The position numbers and the translations under genes are program-made. A stretch of 64,000 nt of DNA from Candidatus Opimibacter skivensis. Its GTDB lineage: Bacteria > Bacteroidota > Bacteroidia > Chitinophagales > Saprospiraceae. The notes under the pieces were generated by a model. It saw only the letters and a program-made list of their open reading frames with translations, searched no databases and was not told the DNA's origin. The stretch lies in NCBI GenBank assembly GCA_016721905.1, contig JADKHH010000010.1, positions 124,001 to 188,000 of the forward strand, written 5' to 3'. Shown in pieces: positions 57,320-64,000 of the stretch (position 1 is its first letter; each line of letters opens with the position of its first letter).

Positions 57320-58240
57320 ATGAAACGGGTATTTCCAGTCTTCCTCATTACCCTGGTCCTCGCTATGCTTCTGTCCTGTACTACGACAGAACTGGTGGTC
57401 GTGGATGGCAACACGCCCTACTCTACCTTCAATATCTCCGATATCAAGATCGAAAACTATGTCAACAGACTCTACATCGATATTATCGGACGTGAACCCC
57501 TGGACGATGAGCTCGCCGCTGAAGTTGAACGGCTGAAGGCAGGAGATTTGAAACGGGAGACCCGCGACAGTATTATCTACAAGCTGATGACCGATACGAC
57601 CTATCGTGAAAATGAATTTTCCTACAAAGCCGCTTATGTCCAAAACCTCTATAACCTCGCTAAAGTGAGATGCCTGGAAGGTGTAGCCGATAGTGAAATC
57701 GAATTGAAGATCGGAATCCTGTCTTTTGGTGCATTACAGGATTCATTGGAGGGCAACTGGGATGGCTACTATCAAAAGCAATATGAAATCCTGCGAAACA
57801 AGGCGACACTTGATAGCCGCCAGGCAGTATATGATGGTGTGATCCCCTATCACCAGATGTATGGCTTAATGATCGACAATCCGATCTATGATGTCATCAA
57901 CATGAATACGTTCAATTTTGTCAGGTCAACCTTTGATCAGTTATTATGGCGACTGCCGACTGCGCAGGAGTTTGACAATGGGTTTGCCATGATTGAATTC
58001 AACCAGACAGCCGAACTCTTTGGCTACTCCGGATCTGACAAGAATGATTACATCCGCATCCTGACGGAATCAAATGAAATGTATGAAGGCATGGTGATCT
58101 GGTGTTATCAGGTCTACATGAGCAGACCACCTTCGGCAGGTGAGATCGTAACACTACTTCCTACGTACATACAACAGAAAGACATCAATTGGGTCATCGC
58201 ACAAATACTCGTAACCGATGAATATGCAAATTTCAGGTAG
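57320..58240 (+). CDS. Lipoprotein with divergent DUF1549/DUF1553-like segments
   Basis: 306 residues. Lipoprotein signal (LAMLLSC, then TTTELVVVDGN). Residues ~45-95 read YVNRLYIDIIGREPLDDELA, then IIYKLMTDTTYRENE. This matches the pattern at the start of DUF1549 (PSCyt2) domains ('..R.YLDL.GR.PT..E.......KR..LID.LL.S..Y'). The C-terminal ~50 residues (CYQVYMSRPPSAGEIVTLLP, NWVIAQILVTDEYANFR) resemble the end of DUF1553 ('L.R.PT..E......W..L.w.LlnS.EF'). These are family resemblances by eye. It is the first gene of a six-gene cluster, overlapping the next by 23 bases. Function unknown; anchored in a membrane. Confidence 0.68.
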   Translation: MKRVFPVFLITLVLAMLLSCTTTELVVVDGNTPYSTFNISDIKIENYVNRLYIDIIGREPLDDELAAEVERLKAGDLKRETRDSIIYKLMTDTTYRENEFSYKAAYVQNLYNLAKVRCLEGVADSEIELKIGILSFGALQDSLEGNWDGYYQKQYEILRNKATLDSRQAVYDGVIPYHQMYGLMIDNPIYDVINMNTFNFVRSTFDQLLWRLPTAQEFDNGFAMIEFNQTAELFGYSGSDKNDYIRILTESNEMYEGMVIWCYQVYMSRPPSAGEIVTLLPTYIQQKDINWVIAQILVTDEYANFR

Positions 58241-58730
58241 TCCGATACACAGGATGCTCATCGTCATTAGCATCTTCGGCATGATCCTATTCAGTTCATG
58301 CACGGATGAATATTACGTCTATGGTATCGAAGATGTAGATATCACACCGGTCAATTCTGAAAAGGATAAACCGAAAACGCACACACAATATATCTCCATC
58401 CTGTATGCCAACATGTTTCAAAAAGCGATTGGCCCTAACCAGATGCTACAGGCACTGAATGCGATTGAATCTATCGGTGACAAGCAGGTAGCCTATGACA
58501 TGCTGGTGAGTAAATACATGAATGATCCTGAAGTAAAAATCCCGTCCGTCGAATCGATGCGGGCAGATCCGGAAACATTTGTGCGCGAGACGTATACAAG
58601 ATTTCTCGTCAGGCAGCCTACTGAGGCAGAGCTACAATGGATGATCAACTATATCGACAGCCGGCCATCATTGACACCGGAGCTGGTCTTCTTTTCTTTT
58701 GCCACGTCTAACGAACACGCACACTACTAA
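58218..58730 (+). CDS. Small lipoprotein with DUF1553-like C-terminus
   Basis: 170 residues from 58218, overlapping the previous gene; the lipoprotein signal reads MLIVISIFGMILFSSC, so the true start may be 58254. The C-terminal part (TYTRFLVRQPTEAELQWMIN, PELVFFSFATSNEHAHY) repeats the pattern 'R-x-P-T-x-x-E-L ... x-S-x-E-x' found in the first protein, so the two may have arisen by duplication. Eleven bases separate it from the DUF1501-like gene. Function unknown; probably a partner of its neighbours. Confidence 0.65.
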   Translation: MNMQISGSPIHRMLIVISIFGMILFSSCTDEYYVYGIEDVDITPVNSEKDKPKTHTQYISILYANMFQKAIGPNQMLQALNAIESIGDKQVAYDMLVSKYMNDPEVKIPSVESMRADPETFVRETYTRFLVRQPTEAELQWMINYIDSRPSLTPELVFFSFATSNEHAHY

Positions 58731-58741
58731 ACCTGCCGATC

Positions 58742-60097
58742 ATGAAAAGAAGGAAATTTATCACGACCTCATCACTTGCTACCGCAGGGGCCTTTACGAT
58801 GCCTTATATCCTGCCTTCCGGATTGTTAGGTGCCACCACCAAACCACCGCTGTCAGAATATGTTGTCTTTGTTTTGTTTGCCGGGGGTGTGCGTCAGCAG
58901 GAATCGGTGTTGCAGCGCTACCTCGCAGAAGGGCAGAACGAAAATGTGGAAGGCAATATCATGTACAACATGCTCACAGGCGCGCCACCTAATGACAAGA
59001 TCGCCTATGGCCTGGATGATACCGTCAATAACATCATCGGTGGCATCCCCATTGACCCGATACTTCAGACGCCTCTTGATCAGATTGGTACTTTATTTCC
59101 TGAAGTTCGTTTTTCAAAAGGAGGTGCCGGACACTTCAATGGACTGAGCACTGGTGTGTCAGGCAACTACTACACTACACAGGGACTCCGGATGCGTCCG
59201 CAGTCTCCAACTATATTTGAATACTTGCGGAGGCATGCGGGATTTAAAGCAACCGACACCTGGTATGTAGGTGTGAGCATAGGTGGTTCGCGTCCTTTGC
59301 TCAACTATTCTGCAAATGAATCATACGGCAGACGCTACGGAGGAAACTTCATAGCCCCTACCGTGACCTTTGGGCAACCTGGGATGGCTAACTTCCAGGA
59401 CTTTAAAAATTATCATCCGGATACTGAATGGGACAAGATCCTGGAGATGCGTGAATTCCTGAATCAGAATTTTCAGCAACAAGGATTGGAGATCGCCCAT
59501 CTCTATAATGAAACCGAAGAAGAAATCCTCATTAAAGATTTTGTTCGCAACACTTTTACTAAAGTAAATGCAGGTAACGTGATCCTACCGCCTGTCAATG
59601 ACAACAGTGATCTGAAGACGATAGGATATGCTGTTGAAGTACTCAATTGGTTTAAACCCAAACTAACGGTGGTGGATATGACCAATATCGATGTGTGTCA
59701 TGGTGACTATACTTCCTATCTGAAAAACCTGCACCGTGCTGATCATGGCATCGGCTTCCTGTGGCGTGAAATACAGCGCATACCGGAGATGGCGGGCAAG
59801 ACAACACTCATCGTGATGCCGGAGCATGGCCGTGATCTGGAGCACAACCCGATCAAGGACGACAATGACTGGTACTCCTATGATCACTCCGGCAACAATG
59901 AAAACACACGTCGCATCTTCACCTTGATGGCCGGACCTGGCATCGATGGAAACCTGCGTGTAGGTGGTGTAGATAATCCGATCGGTGATGCATCTGATAT
60001 CGTACCGACCATCGCTGACTTGTTTGGAATCAAAGATATAGTCGCTAACCAGGGCCTGCTCGATCCGACAGCCCGTTCACTCTTTGACAGAATATGA
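58742..60097 (+). CDS. Tat-exported DUF1501-like (alkaline phosphatase superfamily fold) protein
   Basis: 451 residues. Tat signal MKRRKFITTSSLATAGAFTM (RRKF). The mature part starts SEYVVFVLFAGGVRQQESVL and later has RFSKGGAGHFNGLSTGVSGN, LTVVDMTNIDVCHGDYTSYL, TLIVMPEHGRDLEHNP, and TLMAGPGIDGNLRVGG with IGDASDIVPTIADLFGI. This is the DUF1501 layout: an alkaline-phosphatase-like fold with a metal-site His/Asp pattern (VMPEHGRD, YDHSGNN). DUF1501 proteins are exported, usually coded next to DUF1549/DUF1553 or DUF1800 genes, and have no proven activity. The pairing here with DUF1549/1553-like lipoproteins fits that pattern. Confidence 0.83.
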   Translation: MKRRKFITTSSLATAGAFTMPYILPSGLLGATTKPPLSEYVVFVLFAGGVRQQESVLQRYLAEGQNENVEGNIMYNMLTGAPPNDKIAYGLDDTVNNIIGGIPIDPILQTPLDQIGTLFPEVRFSKGGAGHFNGLSTGVSGNYYTTQGLRMRPQSPTIFEYLRRHAGFKATDTWYVGVSIGGSRPLLNYSANESYGRRYGGNFIAPTVTFGQPGMANFQDFKNYHPDTEWDKILEMREFLNQNFQQQGLEIAHLYNETEEEILIKDFVRNTFTKVNAGNVILPPVNDNSDLKTIGYAVEVLNWFKPKLTVVDMTNIDVCHGDYTSYLKNLHRADHGIGFLWREIQRIPEMAGKTTLIVMPEHGRDLEHNPIKDDNDWYSYDHSGNNENTRRIFTLMAGPGIDGNLRVGGVDNPIGDASDIVPTIADLFGIKDIVANQGLLDPTARSLFDRI

Positions 60098-61038
60098 AGA
60101 TGCGCACAGGACTCATCACCATGATAGGGATGGCAGCAATGTTATTGGTTGCATGCACTGAGGAGCCACCTCCCGTGAATCCATTTGATGGCCAGGTGGT
60201 CAACCAGGATACAGTGAGCCTGCACATCATCAATCCTGAACCTAATTCTATCGCAGGCATCTATCAGAATGTATTGAAACCAACCTGTGCTAACTCAGGA
60301 TGTCATGATGGAACTTTCGAACCAGATTACAGGACACTCAACAGTGCTTACAACACACTAGTCTATCAGACACCTATCAAGAATGACGGCAACTACAGCT
60401 TTCGTGTAGAACCGTATAATGCGCAAGGATCGATATTGATGGCACGCCTGCGGAATATGGTCACGCCTTCCATGCCGATACAGATAGAGCCTGACTCCGA
60501 CTGGCCTCAGAAAAAAGATCAGTACATCAACAACATACAGACCTGGATCAACAACGGAGCGCCTGATATCATGGGCAATGTGCGGCAGATCACACATCCG
60601 GCGCCTGAATTGATTGGTGCAGGAGCATCAGAAGCCAATCAATGGATGATGCGAAGTGGGGAGACTGGTCCAATCGTCATGCCTGGGTCAGCGACAAATG
60701 TTCGGCTTTACTTTGCCTTCAGTCATGATGAGCTGATGCCTGATCAGTTACAATACAACCGCATCTCGTTTTCTGACAATGCAAATGCATTTAGCGGAGC
60801 AGAACAAAAGGTGCTGCAATTACTTGCCACACCTCGCATGGAGCGTGGCTTCTATGGGAATATTGTAGCCTACACCCATTATATTGACATTGATCCCGCA
60901 GCCGACTTTGATGCCGGGCAGGAGCAATGGTATTTCAGAGTATACGTGCAGGACCAACAAAATCCTGTGACAGAAATTCCTACAGACAATGGTATCTATT
61001 ACATCAAGAGTTACATGTCGTTTCGCTGGGCTGAGTAA
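60094..61038 (+). CDS. Lipoprotein with heme-binding-like motif (PSCyt1-like)
   Basis: 314 residues overlapping the DUF1501-like gene by four bases (ATGA). Lipoprotein signal (GMAAMLLVAC, then TEEPPPV). Residues ~55-70 read VLKPTCANSGCHDG, a CX4CH heme-c-like motif. Then come GSILMARLRNMVTPSMPIQI and YINNIQTWINNGAPD, the order of planctomycete cytochrome PSCyt1 domains ('..C..CH .. S.L..RI....MPP .. I..WI..GAP'). CX4CH is less usual than CXXCH, so heme attachment is probable but not certain. The C-terminal half (~160-314) is a beta-rich domain (ARPMERGFYGNIVAYTHYID-like: TPRMERGFYGNIVAYTHYID) that I do not recognise. Electron transfer or redox sensing at the membrane is inferred. Confidence 0.72.
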   Translation: MKMRTGLITMIGMAAMLLVACTEEPPPVNPFDGQVVNQDTVSLHIINPEPNSIAGIYQNVLKPTCANSGCHDGTFEPDYRTLNSAYNTLVYQTPIKNDGNYSFRVEPYNAQGSILMARLRNMVTPSMPIQIEPDSDWPQKKDQYINNIQTWINNGAPDIMGNVRQITHPAPELIGAGASEANQWMMRSGETGPIVMPGSATNVRLYFAFSHDELMPDQLQYNRISFSDNANAFSGAEQKVLQLLATPRMERGFYGNIVAYTHYIDIDPAADFDAGQEQWYFRVYVQDQQNPVTEIPTDNGIYYIKSYMSFRWAE

Positions 61039-61471
61039 GCTGCTCTTCTTCACCGGCCTCTTGATCATCGCAGGCTGTGGCAAAGAAGACGACATCACTT
61101 ATTCCAATACACCTGTGATCGGATTGGTCAGTATCTCCCAGGATACCATCAGGCAATATGAGGATGTGTTGAGCATCCGCATTTCTTATAAAGACGGAGA
61201 CGGTGATATCGGCTTTGAAAATCCGGAAGAGTATGCGTTGTATGTACGTGACATCCGGCTCGAAGCATTTGATGGCTTCTATGTCGGCCCCCTCGCGCCA
61301 CCGGATGCGCAAGTGCCTATACAAGGCGAGCTGAATATTGAATTTCCAAGTCTGTTTCTGTTTGGCAATGGAGCTGTAGAGCAGACCCGGTTTGAAATCA
61401 AGATGATAGATCGCGCGGGCAATGAAAGCAATTTGATTGAAACAGATTTTGTCGCCATCACCAGAGAATAA
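60989..61471 (+). CDS. Small lipoprotein
   Basis: 160 residues from the ATG at 60989, inside the end of the previous gene (50-base overlap). The lipoprotein signal (LSKLLFFTGLLIIAGC, then GKEDD) needs only the later part, so the true start could be nearer 61034. The mature part has TPVIGLVSISQDTIRQYEDV and YKDGDGDIGFENPEEY (a Ca-binding-like DGDGDIG loop), and ends FEIKMIDRAGNESNLIETDF. It looks like an Ig-like module common in Bacteroidota lipoproteins. It directly abuts the next gene. Function unknown. Confidence 0.7.
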   Translation: MVSITSRVTCRFAGLSKLLFFTGLLIIAGCGKEDDITYSNTPVIGLVSISQDTIRQYEDVLSIRISYKDGDGDIGFENPEEYALYVRDIRLEAFDGFYVGPLAPPDAQVPIQGELNIEFPSLFLFGNGAVEQTRFEIKMIDRAGNESNLIETDFVAITRE

Positions 61472-64000
61472 ATGCAGAGCCACTTCGACAATACACCACA
61501 ACTGATCATTAGGAGAATTTCTCTGGCTATCCTGTTAATGGCATCGTTTCTCTATGCATCTGTGAGTATTGCACAGCCAACATACACCATGCAGACTGCA
61601 ATAGTGGATGACTGTGAAGGCAAGCTGACCGATAGTGAAAATGGTCCGGAGACGGGCCAATATGATCACAATGAGGATTATACATTTACCGTCTGCGTCG
61701 ATGGTGCCACGGAGATCATCATTGCCTTTAATTTTTTCTCCAGCGAAGAAACCTACGACATACTGTCTGTCTATGATGGGCCTAATACAGGATCACCACT
61801 CCTCGCGATGCTTACGGGGAGTATACAACCACCGCCTGTATTGGTCGCTACGAGTGGATGTGTGACATTCCATTTCACCAGCGATGACAATATCGTCGCT
61901 GCCGGATGGGATCTCGACTGGTCCGTAGAGATCGTCGACCCTGTGCCCCCTACCCTGCAAGTCATGAGTGTCCTCGACTGTCCGATGCCTTCAGTTACAT
62001 TTCAGTTTGACACACCCGTTGATTGTGATCAGATGATTGCAGGTAATTTTACAATTCTCGGACCAGGCGGACCATCTATCGCGCAGATCAATCCGCTTGA
62101 TTGCATGTCAGGTGAACTGGGGCAATTATTTGAAGTCATCTTTTCAGCACCACTTGCTAACCCAGGTACCTATAGATTACTCTTTAACGGAGCCATACAG
62201 GATGCATGTGGTGAGTGGCATGATGTAGGTGCGAATGTTGTCTTTGAATTAACGAATTGTCCTTTCAATGTAGAAATACAACTTGTGGATGATGCATGTG
62301 CGGGAGATTGTGGGAGTGTGCATGCGGAGATCATCGGAGATGCTGGCGTGGCGTATAGTTTTGCGTGGGGCCACACGCCTTTAAATCAGTCGGATGTTGA
62401 TGTCTGTACGAATGTGGCGATGCTCCTATCGGTGACGGTCACTGATCCAGTGAGCCTTGTGACAGCATCCGCGCAGTACATGTATACCCCAAGGCCAAAT
62501 CCTGTCATCCTCAATCCGATACAGGATACGGTTTGTTCGAGCATGGGTGATCACTTTTATCAGTCGAGCCTGCCGGGAGGACGTTACTACTCGAATATTA
62601 TTCCGGAATGGTTGCAGGTAGAGGGCCGGTATCAATTCTGGCGGCATAGCTGGACAGGCCCTGTCAACGTCGATATAGTCACCTACGTGGCTCCTAACGG
62701 ATGCGAAGCTTATGATACCGTTGTGGTGTTGCCAGTTGATCCAGGGAGCATTGAAGCTGCATGTCTCAACGCTCCTGACTTTGCCGTCAATGGTGGTAAT
62801 CCTGCAGGAGGTATCTGGCAAGGGCCGCACATCGCACCGAATGGAGTATTTAGTCCCGTTGCTACAGGTTCATTTGTTGTTAATTATACAGCTCCCAACG
62901 GATGCATAGCCTATAAGCGTGTCAACGTGAGTGATGGGATTGTCATGCCGGATGTAGACACATTGTGCAGTTCGCAGGAATTTGATCTGGTGGCCAGTCC
63001 CTATGGAGGTAATTGGAGTGGACCTGCTGTAGTCAATTCTATAGCGGGCAGAGTTCGCCCATGGCAGGTCGCACCAAATCAAACCTACACCTACATTTAT
63101 ACATTGGAAGGATGTTCCGATACAATGGATATATTCATTCAGGAACTATGGGCTGGTGATGATCAGGCGCTGTGCGATGCAGATACATTTCTGATGCTCC
63201 CTCAGCCCGGCAATTGGAGTGGCCCCGGCACGTATATCCCCGCACTCAATGCATTTGATGTCAGTGCCCTTGGACCGGGTGAATATGATTATACGATATC
63301 TGCATTTGGATGCACTGATGTGTTTCGACTTTACATTCTCTCCCCCTGGGCTAACTTATATGAGCCTGTATCCTATTGCCAGGAAGATATGTGGATCGAC
63401 ATAGATGATATCACTTCGTTTGACCCTAACTGGGGAGTATTTACGGGACCTTCAGTAGTAGAACTAGGTGATGATGTGTGGTATTTTAATCCACTCATCG
63501 CAGGTCCGGGCGTGCACAACATTGTATTTGAAGCCTTGGGATGCAAGGATAGCTTTGACATCACGGTAGAAGATTATGCAGTCATTCCTGATTATAGTTT
63601 TTGTGAATTGAGTCCGGCGCAACTATTGACTGCCAATCCACCGGGAGGTACATGGTCAGGAGCGGGATTCCTTGACGGGGCAAGTGGGTTGTTTGATCCA
63701 CAGCTCTTGCCACCGGGTCTGCATCCGATCTTCTATACAGCACCTAGCGGATGTATGTCGACGGATACAATTGAAATCATATTGCGCGAAGAAGTTTCCA
63801 TCAATGGTGTTGCTCAGATCTATTGCTTCACAGACACGGTCATCAATGTCATTATAGCACCCTTAGGAGGTACATTTTATATCAACGGGGTTCCTTCTGC
63901 ACCTAGCTTTAATCCTTCCCTATTGGGTACCGGGACGCATGAATTGTTTTATACGCGCGGTTCAGGCCCGTGCGCTTCTGATGAAAGAATTTTCTTTAGT
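61472..64000 (+). CDS. Giant secreted protein with CUB domain and Ig-like repeats, 3'-truncated by the window
   Basis: 843 residues visible; open to the end of the window. The ATG at 61472 starts at the base after the previous stop. Signal peptide (LAILLMASFLYASVSIAQ), then a CUB-like domain (~45-150: GQYDHNEDYTFTVCVDGATE, SSEETYDILSVYDGPNTGSP, FHFTSDDNIVAAGWDLDWSV). From ~200 on there are repeated Ig/PKD-like modules marked by a 'P-G-G-x-W-x-G-P' turn: GGIWQGPHIAPNGVF, GGNWSGPAV, GNWSGPGTYIPAL, WGVFTGPSV, GGTWSGAGFLDGASG, GGTFYINGV, spaced about 70-80 residues. Such proteins in Bacteroidota usually end in a gliding-motility-type (CHU_C) or T9SS domain beyond the visible part. Likely a long surface adhesin made with the cluster upstream. 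Confidence 0.78.
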   Translation, partial: MQSHFDNTPQLIIRRISLAILLMASFLYASVSIAQPTYTMQTAIVDDCEGKLTDSENGPETGQYDHNEDYTFTVCVDGATEIIIAFNFFSSEETYDILSVYDGPNTGSPLLAMLTGSIQPPPVLVATSGCVTFHFTSDDNIVAAGWDLDWSVEIVDPVPPTLQVMSVLDCPMPSVTFQFDTPVDCDQMIAGNFTILGPGGPSIAQINPLDCMSGELGQLFEVIFSAPLANPGTYRLLFNGAIQDACGEWHDVGANVVFELTNCPFNVEIQLVDDACAGDCGSVHAEIIGDAGVAYSFAWGHTPLNQSDVDVCTNVAMLLSVTVTDPVSLVTASAQYMYTPRPNPVILNPIQDTVCSSMGDHFYQSSLPGGRYYSNIIPEWLQVEGRYQFWRHSWTGPVNVDIVTYVAPNGCEAYDTVVVLPVDPGSIEAACLNAPDFAVNGGNPAGGIWQGPHIAPNGVFSPVATGSFVVNYTAPNGCIAYKRVNVSDGIVMPDVDTLCSSQEFDLVASPYGGNWSGPAVVNSIAGRVRPWQVAPNQTYTYIYTLEGCSDTMDIFIQELWAGDDQALCDADTFLMLPQPGNWSGPGTYIPALNAFDVSALGPGEYDYTISAFGCTDVFRLYILSPWANLYEPVSYCQEDMWIDIDDITSFDPNWGVFTGPSVVELGDDVWYFNPLIAGPGVHNIVFEALGCKDSFDITVEDYAVIPDYSFCELSPAQLLTANPPGGTWSGAGFLDGASGLFDPQLLPPGLHPIFYTAPSGCMSTDTIEIILREEVSINGVAQIYCFTDTVINVIIAPLGGTFYINGVPSAPSFNPSLLGTGTHELFYTRGSGPCASDERIFFS

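Noticed and set aside
58699..58992. 97-codon plus-strand open frame
   Set aside because: It overlaps the Tat signal and start of the DUF1501-like gene in another frame and is rich in Arg/Cys/His without any motif.
1..64000. tRNA, rRNA, or riboswitch genes
   Set aside because: No cloverleaf-like GTTCRA-containing segment with a matching acceptor stem, no conserved rRNA sequence and no riboswitch core were recognised; a dedicated search could still find a small RNA.

Overview
The window looks like part of a Bacteroidota chromosome, most likely a Saprospiria- or Chitinophagia-like bacterium. This is inferred from several signals. Many secreted proteins carry C-terminal type IX secretion (T9SS) sorting domains. 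Lipoproteins have acidic residues right after the lipobox cysteine. There is a sensor with a two-component-regulator propeller, LytTR signalling, a 3-coathanger-stack protein, and Shine-Dalgarno sequences are rarely obvious. No rRNA, tRNA, phage, conjugative module, CRISPR array or transposase gene was seen.

Layout. 1-3300: two glycoside hydrolases (GH127, cut by the window edge, and GH13). 3300-16400: large secreted or surface proteins: a CotH/lamin-tail/beta-helix protein, a sulfatase-modifying-factor-fold lipoprotein whose last ~40 codons look like a DGR variable region, a BNR-repeat T9SS protein and a secreted hypothetical. 15850-22200: a small T9SS protein, a collagen-like protein, a DUF2306 membrane protein, small stress-type enzymes, an antitoxin/PIN pair and a DinB-like protein. 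22260-31400 (minus strand): a propeller sensor kinase with its LuxR-type regulator, a BNR/coathanger protein and an adhesin with YadA-like head repeats. 31500-36000: a receiver, CheB-CheR-PAS-kinase hybrid, receiver signalling cassette. 36000-46700: a thioesterase, a beta-helix protein, a DUF559 nuclease between two copies of a palindromic repeat, a LytS/LytTR pair, a four-unit hairpin array and two propeller or BNR proteins with similar upstream elements. 46700-57150: an M36 metallopeptidase, DUF1648, DUF1330, an SPFH protein coupled to an NAD-kinase-like protein, two hypotheticals, an alginate-export-type barrel and a small lipoprotein. 57320-64000: six tightly packed genes, including divergent versions of the planctomycete DUF1549/DUF1553, DUF1501 and PSCyt1 proteins, ending in a large CUB/Ig-like surface protein that runs off the window.

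Eight genes are interrupted by one-base shifts, mostly at short homopolymers. In each case a convincing protein family continues in the next frame. Uncorrected long-read errors are the simplest explanation, so I annotate these as single frameshifted genes rather than pairs of truncated ones.

Four signals deserve most attention: the DGR-like variable region at the end of the gene at 9146; the compact DUF1549/1501/cytochrome-like operon; the DUF559 gene inside a family of palindromic elements; and the four-unit hairpin array at 42112, whose stems show a compensatory base-pair change.
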